Source: Pseudomonas putida
Lineage (GTDB): Bacteria; Pseudomonadota; Gammaproteobacteria; Pseudomonadales; Pseudomonadaceae
NCBI RefSeq assembly: GCF_004357765.1
Contig: NZ_SMTE01000001.1
Location: forward strand, 434,001-498,000
DNA: 64,000 bases
Direction of reading: 5' to 3'
Every line of letters begins with the position of its first letter. Within the stretch, counting starts at the first letter, position 1. This document shows, piece by piece, positions 54,675-63,376 of the stretch. Below the pieces are notes generated by a model. It was not told where the DNA came from. It made no database searches and worked only from the letters and a program-made list of their open reading frames with translations. Both the position numbers and the translations under genes were made by a program.

Positions 54675-54772
54675 GGCTGCAACCTCTTGTTGTTGTTCTT
54701 GGGGGCATTCGGTAAAAGCCCGCCGGACGAGGCCTGGCGGGCGTACAGCAGTGCAACGCCTACCGCTGGGCG

Positions 54773-56347
54773 TCAGCTCAGCGCCTCACGGCTGTGCTGA
54801 CCATCGACCAGGCGCTGCAGGCCCAGTGGGTTGGCGTTCTTCAGGGCATCAGGCAGCAGCGCGTCCGGGTAGTCCTGGTAGCACACCGGACGCAGGAAAC
54901 GGTCGATGGCCAAGGTCCCGACCGACGTGCCGCGGGCATCGGAGGTCGCCGGATAGGGGCCGCCGTGCACCATCGCATCGCACACCTCGACGCCGGTCGG
55001 GTAGCCGTTGACCAGCAGGCGACCGGCCTTGCGCTGCAGCAGCGGCACCAAGGCGGCGAAGCGCTGGAAGTCCTCCGGCTCAGCGATCAGCGTGGCGGTC
55101 AGTTGCCCGTGCAGGGCTTCCAGCGCCCGGCGCAGTTCGGCTTCGTCGGCCACTTCGACGACGACCGTGGTAGGGCCGAAGACCTCTTCCTGAAGCAACT
55201 CATCGCCATTGAGCAGCAGGCTCACATCGGCCTGGAACAGCTGCGCCTGGGCCTGGTCGCCGACCTGATCGGCACCGGCCAGGTGGCGCACTCCCGGGTG
55301 CTGCTGCAAACGCTGCACGCCACTGGCGTAGCTGCGCAGAGTGCCGGCGTTGAGCATGGTCTGCCCGCCCTGGTCGGCCAGTTGCGCGCCGAGTGCCGCG
55401 ACGAAGGCGCTGAAGGCTTCACCGGCGATACCAATGACCAGGCCAGGGTTGGTGCAGAACTGCCCGCAGCCCAACACCACCGAGCCGGCCAGCTCCTTGG
55501 CCACCTGCTCGCCCCTGGCCTGCAACGCTCCAGGCAACACCAACACCGGGTTGATACTGCTCATCTCGGCGAACACCGGGATCGGCTGCGGCCTTGCCGC
55601 TGCCAGATCGCACAGGGCGCGACCGCCCTTGAGCGAACCGGTGAAGCCAACCGCCTGGATCGCCGGGTGACGGACCAGCGCCTCACCGACACCGGCGCCG
55701 TAGATCATGTTGAACACGCCAGCCGGCATGCCAGTGGCTACGGCTGCACGCTCGATGGCTTCAGCCACCTTTTCCGCCGTGGCCATGTGGCCACTGTGCG
55801 CCTTCACCACCACCGGACAGCCGGCAGCCAGGGCAGCGGCGGTATCGCCACCGGCGGTGGAGAACGCCAACGGGAAGTTGCTGGCGCCGAACACGGCCAC
55901 CGGGCCGACGCCGGTACGGTACTGGCGCAGGTCCGGGCGCGGCAACGGCTGACGATCGGGCTGCGCGCGGTCGATACGTGCACCCAGGAAGTCGCCACGG
56001 CGCAGCACCTTGGCGAACAGGCGCATCTGGTTGCTGGTGCGGCTACGTTCGCCCTGGATGCGCCCGGCCGGCAACGCCGTCTCGCGGCAAACGGTGGCCA
56101 CGAAGTCATCGTCCAGCGCATCCAGTTGCTCGGCAATGGCATCGAGGAACTGCGCCCGACGCTCCGGCGCCAGACCGTTGTACTCGGCGAATGCCGCTTC
56201 GGCGGCCTGCGCTGCGGCGGCCACTTCTTCAGGAGTGGCCTGGGCGAAGGCCAGGGGCAATGCGTCGCCGGTCCGCGCATCGAGGCTCTGTAGGCGTACG
56301 CTGCCAGCAGCGCTGCGCTGGCCACCGATGAAGTTGCTTACGGTCAT
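54773..56347 (-). CDS. 2-oxoglutarate semialdehyde dehydrogenase (2,5-dioxovalerate dehydrogenase)
   Basis: 524 residues from the ATG at 56347 (MTVSNFIGGQRSAAGSV). ALDH fold: Glu general base in FAEMSSINPVLVLPG and Cys nucleophile in VVLGCGQFCTNPGLV. Matches the KGSADH group. Last step of the non-phosphorylating pentonate/hexarate pathways: forms 2-oxoglutarate. Next upstream is the AraD1-type dehydratase (29 bp), consistent with consecutive steps. Confidence 0.9.
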   Translation of the reverse strand: MTVSNFIGGQRSAAGSVRLQSLDARTGDALPLAFAQATPEEVAAAAQAAEAAFAEYNGLAPERRAQFLDAIAEQLDALDDDFVATVCRETALPAGRIQGERSRTSNQMRLFAKVLRRGDFLGARIDRAQPDRQPLPRPDLRQYRTGVGPVAVFGASNFPLAFSTAGGDTAAALAAGCPVVVKAHSGHMATAEKVAEAIERAAVATGMPAGVFNMIYGAGVGEALVRHPAIQAVGFTGSLKGGRALCDLAAARPQPIPVFAEMSSINPVLVLPGALQARGEQVAKELAGSVVLGCGQFCTNPGLVIGIAGEAFSAFVAALGAQLADQGGQTMLNAGTLRSYASGVQRLQQHPGVRHLAGADQVGDQAQAQLFQADVSLLLNGDELLQEEVFGPTTVVVEVADEAELRRALEALHGQLTATLIAEPEDFQRFAALVPLLQRKAGRLLVNGYPTGVEVCDAMVHGGPYPATSDARGTSVGTLAIDRFLRPVCYQDYPDALLPDALKNANPLGLQRLVDGQHSREALS

Positions 56348-56376
56348 GGTTGACTCCTGTAACGAAAGAAAAAAAC

Positions 56377-57366
56377 TCAGAGGCTTTTCACGACCCCGGG
56401 GCGGACCTGCTCGGGCGCGGCTTTGATGCCGTTGCGCAGCGGCTGGCCGAAGGCATCCAGGCTGACCTCGAAGGTATCGCCAGGACGGGCCTGGATGCCG
56501 TCGGCGAACGACAAGGTGGCAGTGCCGAAATAGTGCACATGGATATCGCCGGCGCGCAGGAACTGGTCGTACTTGAAGTGGTGGAACTCGAGGTTCTCGA
56601 AGCTGTGGCACATGTTCTGCTCGCCGGAGAGGAATGGTTTGCTCCACAGCTCCTGGCCATCGCGAAGGATGCGGCTGGTGCCTTCCAGGTGCGCCGGTAA
56701 CGCGCCCAGGCGCAGTTCCGGCCCGAAGCTGCAGGCGCGCAGTTTGGAATGGGCCAGGTACAGGTAATTGCGCCGTTCCATGACATGGTCGGAAAACTCG
56801 TTGCCCAGGGCATAGCCGAGGCGGTACGGCGTGCCGTCTTCACCGATCAGGTACAGCCCGACCAGCTCCGGCTCCTCGCCGGCATCCTCAGCGAAAGCGG
56901 GTAACGGCAGGTCGGCGCCGGGGCGTACGACGATGCCGCCGTCGCCCTTGTAGAACCACTCCGGCTGTGCGCCCTCCTCGCCTGCAAGCGGCCGACCGCC
57001 CTCCAGGCCCCACTGGAACATGCGCATGCTGTCGGTCACGGCGCCTTCGGCCTGCTGCTGGTGCATCTTGTCACGCGTGGCGGCGCTGCCCAGGTGAGTC
57101 AGGCCGGTACCAGTGACCAGGCAATGCGCCGGATCCGGATGGTCCAGCGGGGGCAACACCCGACCTTCGGCCAGCAGGGCCAGGTAGTCGTGGTGCTCGC
57201 CCAAGCCTGCGGCCTGCACTTCACTGGCCAGGTCGCGGCCAGCGGCAATGGCCTGCAGGGCCAGCTCGCGGGTACTGCCGGCGCCACGCACTTCCAAGGC
57301 GTGCTCGCCTTCCACCACGCCCACACGGCGCTCGCCGGTAGCGGTTTCGAATTGGATCAATCGCAT
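56377..57366 (-). CDS. AraD1-type (GguC) fumarylacetoacetate hydrolase-fold dehydratase
   Basis: 329 residues. FAH-superfamily metal site: acidic residues in AEDAGEEPELVGLY and the following GNEFSDHVMERRNYLYLAHSKLRACSFGPEL. Start MRLIQFETATGERRVGVVEGEHALEVRG matches GguC/AraD1 proteins, which dehydrate 2-keto-3-deoxypentonate to 2-oxoglutarate semialdehyde. Sits between the second permease and KGSADH, in pathway order. Confidence 0.86.
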   Translation of the reverse strand: MRLIQFETATGERRVGVVEGEHALEVRGAGSTRELALQAIAAGRDLASEVQAAGLGEHHDYLALLAEGRVLPPLDHPDPAHCLVTGTGLTHLGSAATRDKMHQQQAEGAVTDSMRMFQWGLEGGRPLAGEEGAQPEWFYKGDGGIVVRPGADLPLPAFAEDAGEEPELVGLYLIGEDGTPYRLGYALGNEFSDHVMERRNYLYLAHSKLRACSFGPELRLGALPAHLEGTSRILRDGQELWSKPFLSGEQNMCHSFENLEFHHFKYDQFLRAGDIHVHYFGTATLSFADGIQARPGDTFEVSLDAFGQPLRNGIKAAPEQVRPGVVKSL

Positions 57367-57394
57367 GTTTGTGCTCGCTTTTCAGTTGCGAAGA

Positions 57395-58702
57395 TTAGCG
57401 GGAGGGCTCGGCCACCCGCGTCGATGCCAGGCGCTGGCGGCGCTCCAGGCGGTTGTAGACCACGCCGGTGAGCAGCAGCCCGAACAGCATCACCAGGGCC
57501 AGGAAATACAGGCCCGACGACAACTGCCCGGTGTGCTCCTTGAGCGCACCGATGCCATATGGGCCGAGATAGCCACCGAGGTTGCCGATCGAGTTGATCA
57601 GGGCGATCCCCGCCGCAGCGCTGGCTCCGGAGAAGAACCGCCCCGGCAGGGTCCAGAAGATCGCGGTGCAGGAGAACAGCGCGAACGCCACCAGGCACAG
57701 CGCCGCCAGCTGCATCGCCGGCACGCTCAACCAGGCGCTGAGGAACAGGCCGAGTGCGCCCAGGGCATACAGCAAGGCCAAATGGCCGTAACGATCGTTC
57801 AGGCGATCGGAACTGCGGGGTACCACCAGCAGGCCGATGATGCCGAACACATAGGGCACGGCCGATACGAAGCCAGTGACCAGGTCGCTGCCACCAAACT
57901 GGTGAATGAGCGTTGGCAGCCACAGGCCCAGTCCATAGATGCTCAAGGTCACCGGCAGATAGAACAGCGCCAGCAACAGCACCCGGCCATCTTTCAAGGC
58001 ATGCAGGGGATTGCCATGGCGGGTCTGGCCGAACTCGCGCAGGTCGTTGGCCAGTTGCTCCTGCAGCCAGTTGCGCTGCTCGTCGGACAGCCAGCGCACC
58101 TTGGCCGGACCATCCGGCAGCAGGCGCAGGGTTGGCCAGGCCAGCAACACCGCCGGGGTACCGATGCAGATGAACAGCCACTGCCAGCCATGCAGGCCAT
58201 GGAGACCATCGAGCCCCAGCAAGGCCCCGGACAGCGGGCCGGTGACCAACATCGCCAGCGGTTGCGAAAGGATGAAGAAGCCGAGGATCTTGCCGCGGTG
58301 GCGCACCGGATACCACTGGGTGATGTAGTACAGCACACCCGGGAAGAAGCCCGCCTCGGCCGCGCCGAGCAGGAAACGCATCACATAGAAGCCATTGGGC
58401 CCGGTGACGAACGCCATGCCGACGGTGATCGCCCCCCAGGTCACCAGGATGCGGGCGAACCAACGACGGGCGCCGAAGCGGTCGAGCAGGAGGTTGCTGG
58501 GCACCTCGAAAATGAAATAGCCGATGAAGAACAGTCCGGCGCCCAGGCCGTAGGCCGCATCACCAAGACCGATATCGGCCCCCATGTGCAGCTTGGCGAA
58601 GCCCACCGCCGAACGATCGACATAGGCCACCAGGTAAAGCAGAACCAAAAAAGGGATGAGTTTCAGTGTGATCAGGCGGACCAGCCGCTGCTCCTGAATC
58701 AT
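57395..58702 (-). CDS. MFS transporter, ACS type, second sugar-acid permease
   Basis: 435 residues from the ATG at 58702 (MIQEQRLVRLITLKLIPFLVLLYLVAYVDR), with GGAGA 8 bases before. Twelve helices and ACS motifs (GLGAGLFFIGYFIFEVPSNLLLDRFGARRW; LLGAAEAGFFPGVLYYITQWYP). First gene of the leftward operon; the promoter it shares with the dehydratase contains two FadR-type sites. Presumed to import the aldonic/aldaric acid. Confidence 0.9.
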   Translation of the reverse strand: MIQEQRLVRLITLKLIPFLVLLYLVAYVDRSAVGFAKLHMGADIGLGDAAYGLGAGLFFIGYFIFEVPSNLLLDRFGARRWFARILVTWGAITVGMAFVTGPNGFYVMRFLLGAAEAGFFPGVLYYITQWYPVRHRGKILGFFILSQPLAMLVTGPLSGALLGLDGLHGLHGWQWLFICIGTPAVLLAWPTLRLLPDGPAKVRWLSDEQRNWLQEQLANDLREFGQTRHGNPLHALKDGRVLLLALFYLPVTLSIYGLGLWLPTLIHQFGGSDLVTGFVSAVPYVFGIIGLLVVPRSSDRLNDRYGHLALLYALGALGLFLSAWLSVPAMQLAALCLVAFALFSCTAIFWTLPGRFFSGASAAAGIALINSIGNLGGYLGPYGIGALKEHTGQLSSGLYFLALVMLFGLLLTGVVYNRLERRQRLASTRVAEPSR

Positions 58703-58787
58703 GGCGATGTCTCCAATTGTTCTTGTAATGGGCACAGCACCGGGCCGGGGCTTTTTGGCAGACCTCTGACCTGGCTGAACGATCTTA

Positions 58788-58798
58788 TAGTATTACTA
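58788..58798. promoter_or_regulatory. FadR-type operator site 1 (TAGTATTACTA)
   Basis: Fits the FadR-subfamily pattern T-N-G-T-N3-A-C-N-A. Perfect symmetric extension ATAGTATTACTAT (58787-58799). Located 86 bp before the MFS start on the minus strand, in the divergent region of the pentonate locus. Regulator inferred to be the FadR-family protein at 60792-61514. Confidence 0.6.
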
Positions 58799-58861
58799 TT
58801 TAAATCGACAACCCTTCACATCCGTCATTTTTGCCGGTACATTCACAACCATAACGACAAA

Positions 58862-58872
58862 TAGTAATACCA
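58862..58872. promoter_or_regulatory. FadR-type operator site 2 (TAGTAATACCA)
   Basis: Second match to T-N-G-T-N3-A-C-N-A, 16 bp before the dehydratase ATG. The two sites together form a 12-bp inverted repeat (GTATTACTATTT / AAATAGTAATAC). Confidence 0.6.
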
Positions 58873-58888
58873 ATAAGGTACCCCTCCC

Positions 58889-60622
58889 ATGTCTGATCAC
58901 AAACGCCCGCTGCGCTCTGCCCAATGGTTCGGCACTGCCGACAAGAACGGTTTCATGTACCGCAGCTGGATGAAGAACCAGGGCATTCCCGACCACGAAT
59001 TCCAGGGCAAGCCGATCATCGGCATCTGCAATACCTGGTCCGAGCTCACGCCCTGCAACGCGCATTTCCGCAAGATCGCCGAGCATGTGAAGAAAGGCGT
59101 GCTCGAGGCTGGCGGCTTCCCTGTGCAATTCCCGGTGTTCTCCAGCGGCGAGTCCAACCTGCGCCCGACTGCCATGCTTACCCGCAACCTGGCGAGCATG
59201 GATGTGGAAGAAGCGATCCGTGGCAACCCGGTGGATGCCGTGGTGCTGCTGACTGGCTGCGACAAGACCACCCCTGCGTTGCTGATGGGCGCCGCCAGCT
59301 GCGACGTACCAGCCATCGTGGTCACCGGCGGGCCGATGCTCAATGGCAAGCACAAAGGCAAGGACATCGGCGCTGGGACCATCGTCTGGCAGATGCACGA
59401 GGCCTACAAAGCCGGCCAGATCGACCTCAACGAGTTTCTTTCGGCCGAAGCCGGCATGTCGCGCTCGGCGGGCACCTGCAACACCATGGGTACCGCCTCG
59501 ACCATGGCCTGCATGGCCGAAGCACTGGGCACTTCGCTGCCCCACAACGCTGCCATACCGGCGGTGGATGCACGCCGCTACGTGCTGGCGCACTTGTCGG
59601 GCATGCGGATAGTCGACATGGTCCACGAAGACCTGCGCCTTTCGAAAATCCTCACCCGCGAGGCGTTCGAGAACGCCATCCGCGTCAACGCCGCCATCGG
59701 TGGCTCGACCAACGCGGTGATCCACCTCAAGGCGATCGCCGGGCGCATTGGCGTCGACCTGCAGCTCGAAGACTGGACCCGGGTCGGCCGTGGTACGCCG
59801 ACCCTGGTCGACCTGCAGCCGTCAGGGCGTTTCCTGATGGAAGAGTTCTACTATGCCGGTGGTCTCCCTGCCGTCATCCGTCGCCTCGGCGAACACAACC
59901 TGCTGCCCAACCCCACCGCATTGACCGCCAATGGCAAGAGCCTGTGGGACAACTGTCAGGCTGCACCGCTGTATGACGAAGAGGTCATTCGTCCGCTCGA
60001 CAAACCGCTGGTGGCCGATGGCGGCATCTGCATCCTGCGCGGCAACCTGGCCCCCAAGGGCGCGGTGCTCAAACCATCGGCGGCAACACCGGCACTGATG
60101 CAACATCGTGGTCGCGCGGTGGTGTTCGAGAACTTCGAAGACTACAAGGCACGTATCAACGACCCTGAACTGGATGTCGATGCCGATTCGGTCCTGGTCA
60201 TGAAGCATTGCGGACCCAAGGGTTATCCAGGCATGGCTGAGGTGGGCAACATGGGCCTGCCGGCCAAGCTGCTGGCCCAGGGCGTCACCGACATGGTGCG
60301 TATCTCCGATGCCCGCATGAGCGGCACGGCGTATGGCACCGTGGTGCTGCACGTGGCGCCTGAAGCAGCGGCCGGCGGACCATTGGCGGCGGTGCGTGAA
60401 GGTGACTGGATCGAGCTGGACTGCAAGGAGGGCCGTCTGCACCTGGACATTTCCGAAGAGGAACTGGCTGGCCGTCTGGCCGACCTGCAGACGCCCGTGC
60501 AACTGATCAGCGGCGGTTATGCGAAGTTGTACCTGGATCACGTGATGCAGGCCGACGAAGGCTGTGACTTCGACTTCCTGGTCGGCTGCCGTGGCTCGGC
60601 GGTACCCAAGCATTCGCACTGA
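58889..60622 (+). CDS. IlvD/Edd-family sugar-acid (aldonate) dehydratase
   Basis: 577 residues. Iron-sulfur cluster cysteines: GCDKTTPALLMG and SRSAGTCNTMGTAS, plus an N-terminal CNTWSELTPCN. The length and the YRSWMKNQG start fit the aldonate dehydratases (L-arabinonate, D-xylonate, D-galactarate-type) rather than IlvD. Converts an aldonic acid to a 2-keto-3-deoxy acid. Divergent from the permease-AraD1-KGSADH operon; its product feeds AraD1. Exact substrate undecided. Confidence 0.88.
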   Translation: MSDHKRPLRSAQWFGTADKNGFMYRSWMKNQGIPDHEFQGKPIIGICNTWSELTPCNAHFRKIAEHVKKGVLEAGGFPVQFPVFSSGESNLRPTAMLTRNLASMDVEEAIRGNPVDAVVLLTGCDKTTPALLMGAASCDVPAIVVTGGPMLNGKHKGKDIGAGTIVWQMHEAYKAGQIDLNEFLSAEAGMSRSAGTCNTMGTASTMACMAEALGTSLPHNAAIPAVDARRYVLAHLSGMRIVDMVHEDLRLSKILTREAFENAIRVNAAIGGSTNAVIHLKAIAGRIGVDLQLEDWTRVGRGTPTLVDLQPSGRFLMEEFYYAGGLPAVIRRLGEHNLLPNPTALTANGKSLWDNCQAAPLYDEEVIRPLDKPLVADGGICILRGNLAPKGAVLKPSAATPALMQHRGRAVVFENFEDYKARINDPELDVDADSVLVMKHCGPKGYPGMAEVGNMGLPAKLLAQGVTDMVRISDARMSGTAYGTVVLHVAPEAAAGGPLAAVREGDWIELDCKEGRLHLDISEEELAGRLADLQTPVQLISGGYAKLYLDHVMQADEGCDFDFLVGCRGSAVPKHSH

Positions 60623-60661
60623 ATGCCTGGGGGCTCGTCGTTGGATGGGGTGGCGTTGCAC

Positions 60662-60693
60662 GCATCGAGCGCCGCCCGCGCGGCGCTCGATGC
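60662..60693. terminator. Hairpin after the dehydratase gene
   Basis: Perfect 14-bp stem GCATCGAGCGCCGC / GCGGCGCTCGATGC with CCGC loop, 39 bp after the stop. No T-run, so it may act as a stable 3'-end stem or rho-assisted terminator. Confidence 0.5.
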
Positions 60694-60791
60694 CCAAGGC
60701 GCCGCGCATGTCACGACGAACACCAGACCGGCCCCCCTCCCACTGATGCTATGATGCGCAGCCTCCGCCCGAAGGATCTCCCCCGCCTCAC

Positions 60792-61514
60792 ATGAACTAC
60801 CGCCAGCCCACCACGCGCAAGAGCATGCACGCCACTCTGGTCCAGGACCTCGGCCTGCAGATCGTATCCGGCCAACTCGAGCCCGGGCAGAAACTGCCCT
60901 CCGAGGCGAGCCTGTGCGAAACCTACGCGATCAGCCGGCCGGTATTTCGTGAAGCGATGCGCGCGCTCACCGCCAAGGGCCTGGTCGAAGCCCGCCCGCG
61001 GGTCGGCACCCTGGTTCGTCCGCGCCATGACTGGCACATGCTCGACCCCGACGTGCTGCACTGGCTGATGCAGGCCACGCCGCAACAGGAATTCTTCAAT
61101 ACCTTGTCCAGCGTACGCTGGGTGATCGAACCGGCCGCCGCCGCGCTGGCAGCGACCAATGCCACGGCCGAAGACGTTGCCTCGATCGATGAGGCCTACC
61201 AACGCATGGAAGCGGCGCGCAACCATGAAGAACGCCTGCAGCCGGATCTGGATTTCCATGCACGGATCGCCGACGCAACCCACAACGACCTGCTGGCCTA
61301 CTTGTGCAACATGCTGTCGATGGCGCTGCGTGAATCGGTGCGCTACTCCAACCAGCGCCCCAACTTCGATGAACTCGCCCTGCCTCGGCACAAGGCGATC
61401 CTCACCGCGATCCAGAATGGCGATGCGCTGGGGGCCCGGCATGCTTCGCTGGTTCAGCTCGAGGATGCGCGGGTGGCCCTGAGCAAGGTTCTCGGACAAG
61501 ACCCGCTCGGTTGA
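60792..61514 (+). CDS. FadR-family (FCD domain) GntR regulator
   Basis: 240 residues. Winged helix: LGLQIVSGQLEPGQKLPSEASLCETYAISRPVFREAMRALTAKGLVEARPRVGTLV. All-helical FCD effector domain: RWVIEPAAAALAATNA, LDFHARIADATHNDLL (His/Asp metal-type site), HKAILTAIQNGD. Controls sugar-acid loci in Pseudomonas. Two matching operator sites lie between the dehydratase and permease genes nearby. The effector is probably the imported acid or its keto-deoxy product. Confidence 0.92.
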   Translation: MNYRQPTTRKSMHATLVQDLGLQIVSGQLEPGQKLPSEASLCETYAISRPVFREAMRALTAKGLVEARPRVGTLVRPRHDWHMLDPDVLHWLMQATPQQEFFNTLSSVRWVIEPAAAALAATNATAEDVASIDEAYQRMEAARNHEERLQPDLDFHARIADATHNDLLAYLCNMLSMALRESVRYSNQRPNFDELALPRHKAILTAIQNGDALGARHASLVQLEDARVALSKVLGQDPLG

Positions 61515-61597
61515 TACGCTGGGCGTCATGGTATACCCGTTGCGGTCAACCCAGGTATCCTTGGCCCCTTTAGAGCAAGCCTTCCAGGACGGTGACC

Positions 61598-62317
61598 ATG
61601 ACCAGGCCCCTTCTGCTGCTGGGCGCGGCCCTGCTGCTGAGCCCTGCGCTGCACGCCCAGCAAATGCTCCGCCAGCTGGGCGACTTCGACTTCACCCTCG
61701 GTACCACTCCCTCACGCAGCATGGCTCAGGGCCTGATCTCGCCCAGCGCCGTCGGCGCCTTTCACGGCGGCCTCGACTTGAGCCACCCAAGCGGCTGGTA
61801 CGTCGGCCAGTATGCCCCGAGCATGGGCGTAGCGCCCGACTCCACGCTGCGGCTGGACAGCTATCTGGGTTACAAGCATCACTTCGACCATACCCTGGGG
61901 TATGAGGTGGGGTTGATCCATTACAGCCAGCCGAATATCGCCGGACCTGACAGCTATGCCGTGTATGGCGGCGTCTCGATACTCGGCAGCCGCTTCGGCG
62001 GCGCACTGCGCGACAACCCCGACAATCGCACCGGTACCCTGTTCGCCGATCTCGGCCGGCTGCCACTGCTCGATGCGCAGCTCACCGTCAAGCTTGCCCA
62101 TCATCAGCTGGGCACACCGTTCACCATCGGTGACGGTAGCCAGATCGATGGCTTCTCCGACTGGTCGCTACAGCTCTCGCGCCCTTGGCTAGGCTTGGAC
62201 CTGGACCTGATCTACAGCAGTTCCGACCTCAGCGGTGGTGGTTGCGACGCCTACGCCGGCATCAATACCTATTGCGAAAGCGTGGTCACACTCAAGGCTC
62301 AACGCAATTTCTTCTAG
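61598..62317 (+). CDS. TorF-family putative outer-membrane porin
   Basis: 239 residues from the ATG at 61598 (AGGAC 7 bases before). Signal peptide LLLLGAALLLSPALHA cleaved before QQMLR. Beta-barrel features: alternating strands, QGLISPSAVGAFHGGLDLSHPSGWYVGQY, and a C-terminal strand ending TLKAQRNFF with terminal Phe. The TorF family is uncharacterised. Ends overlapping the converging LysR gene. Confidence 0.78.
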   Translation: MTRPLLLLGAALLLSPALHAQQMLRQLGDFDFTLGTTPSRSMAQGLISPSAVGAFHGGLDLSHPSGWYVGQYAPSMGVAPDSTLRLDSYLGYKHHFDHTLGYEVGLIHYSQPNIAGPDSYAVYGGVSILGSRFGGALRDNPDNRTGTLFADLGRLPLLDAQLTVKLAHHQLGTPFTIGDGSQIDGFSDWSLQLSRPWLGLDLDLIYSSSDLSGGGCDAYAGINTYCESVVTLKAQRNFF

Positions 62318-63228
62318 GTACTTGGCGTCAGTGCCTGTGCGCCGTTCTCTGGCATCAAGGTCGCGATCAAAGCCCGGACAGTCCCTGGCAGCGCCTCCAG
62401 TTCACGCACCAGGATACTGCGTTCACGCACCGCCCAGGGCTCGTCGAGGGTAATGGTGACCAGGTTCATGGTCTGGCTGTTCCGCAGCGCGGCCGATTCG
62501 GGAATGATGCCGATCCCGACACCGGCCTCTACCAGCCGGCAGATGGCCTCGAAGCTCGAAAGCTGGATACGCAGCGACAGGTTCAAGCCCATGCGTTCGA
62601 CATGGTCGCGCAGAAAGCTCAGCAACGTGCTGCCGTCATGCAGGCCGATATGCTGGAACGCCAACGTCTGCTTCAACGTGACCTGCTGGTACTCCGCCAG
62701 CTCATGCCCCTGGGGCACGATCAGCACCAGGCGGTCGGTGCTGAAATGCATCACCTGCAGGCCGCTCGCCTCGACCGGGCCGGCGATGATGCCCATGTCG
62801 CTGCTGCCATCGAGCACACCCCGCACGATATCCCGGGACAGGCGCTCCTGCAGGTCGACCGTCACCCCTGGACGCTTGGCCAGAAAGCCTGCCAGCACCT
62901 CAGGCAGGAACTCGGTCACCGCGGTGGTATTGGCAAAAATGCGGATATGCCCGGCCGAATCAGTACCGAATTGCGTGAACTCAGCCTTGAGGTAGTCCAC
63001 CTGGCGCATGATCAGCCGCGCATGGGTCAGCAACTTGTGGCCAGCGGGTGTCAGTTCGACACCTCGGCTGTCGCGGTATAGCAGACGGGTATCGAGCTGC
63101 GCCTCCAGCGCCTTGATGCGGGCGCTGGCGGCAGCTGGGGAAAGACAGGCGCGGCGTGCGCCCTGGGTCAGGCTCGGCGACTCGCCGATATGAATGAATA
63201 GCCTCAGGTCGGCCAGGTCGAAATGCAT
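62314..63228 (-). CDS. LysR-family transcriptional regulator
   Basis: 304 residues. HTH: DLADLRLFIHIGESPSLTQGARRACLSPAAASARIKALEAQL. Effector domain includes GLHDGSTLLSFLRDHVERMGLNL and GIGIIPESAALRN. Divergent from the dehydratase gene at 63377 with a LysR-like T-N11-A inverted repeat between them, so it probably activates that operon. Same strand as nothing else nearby. Confidence 0.93.
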   Translation of the reverse strand: MHFDLADLRLFIHIGESPSLTQGARRACLSPAAASARIKALEAQLDTRLLYRDSRGVELTPAGHKLLTHARLIMRQVDYLKAEFTQFGTDSAGHIRIFANTTAVTEFLPEVLAGFLAKRPGVTVDLQERLSRDIVRGVLDGSSDMGIIAGPVEASGLQVMHFSTDRLVLIVPQGHELAEYQQVTLKQTLAFQHIGLHDGSTLLSFLRDHVERMGLNLSLRIQLSSFEAICRLVEAGVGIGIIPESAALRNSQTMNLVTITLDEPWAVRERSILVRELEALPGTVRALIATLMPENGAQALTPST

Positions 63229-63275
63229 GGGAGGCTCCGGTCGGGGGCGTTAGCGTCGATACAGGCACAATCATG

Positions 63276-63296
63276 GCGTTCAGCATACATGAACGC
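63276..63296. promoter_or_regulatory. LysR-type operator (GCGTTCA-N7-TGAACGC)
   Basis: Perfect 7-bp arms with a 7-nt centre; it contains the LysR T-N11-A pattern (T at 63280, A at 63292). Located midway between the LysR start (63228) and the dehydratase start (63377), the usual position of the regulator's main site. Confidence 0.65.
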
Positions 63297-63376
63297 GGCT
63301 TTACGCAAATGCAAATTCACAGAATGCCAGGCGCCTCGCATGATCGCCCCATAACAACAAAGCAGAGGCATCGTGA

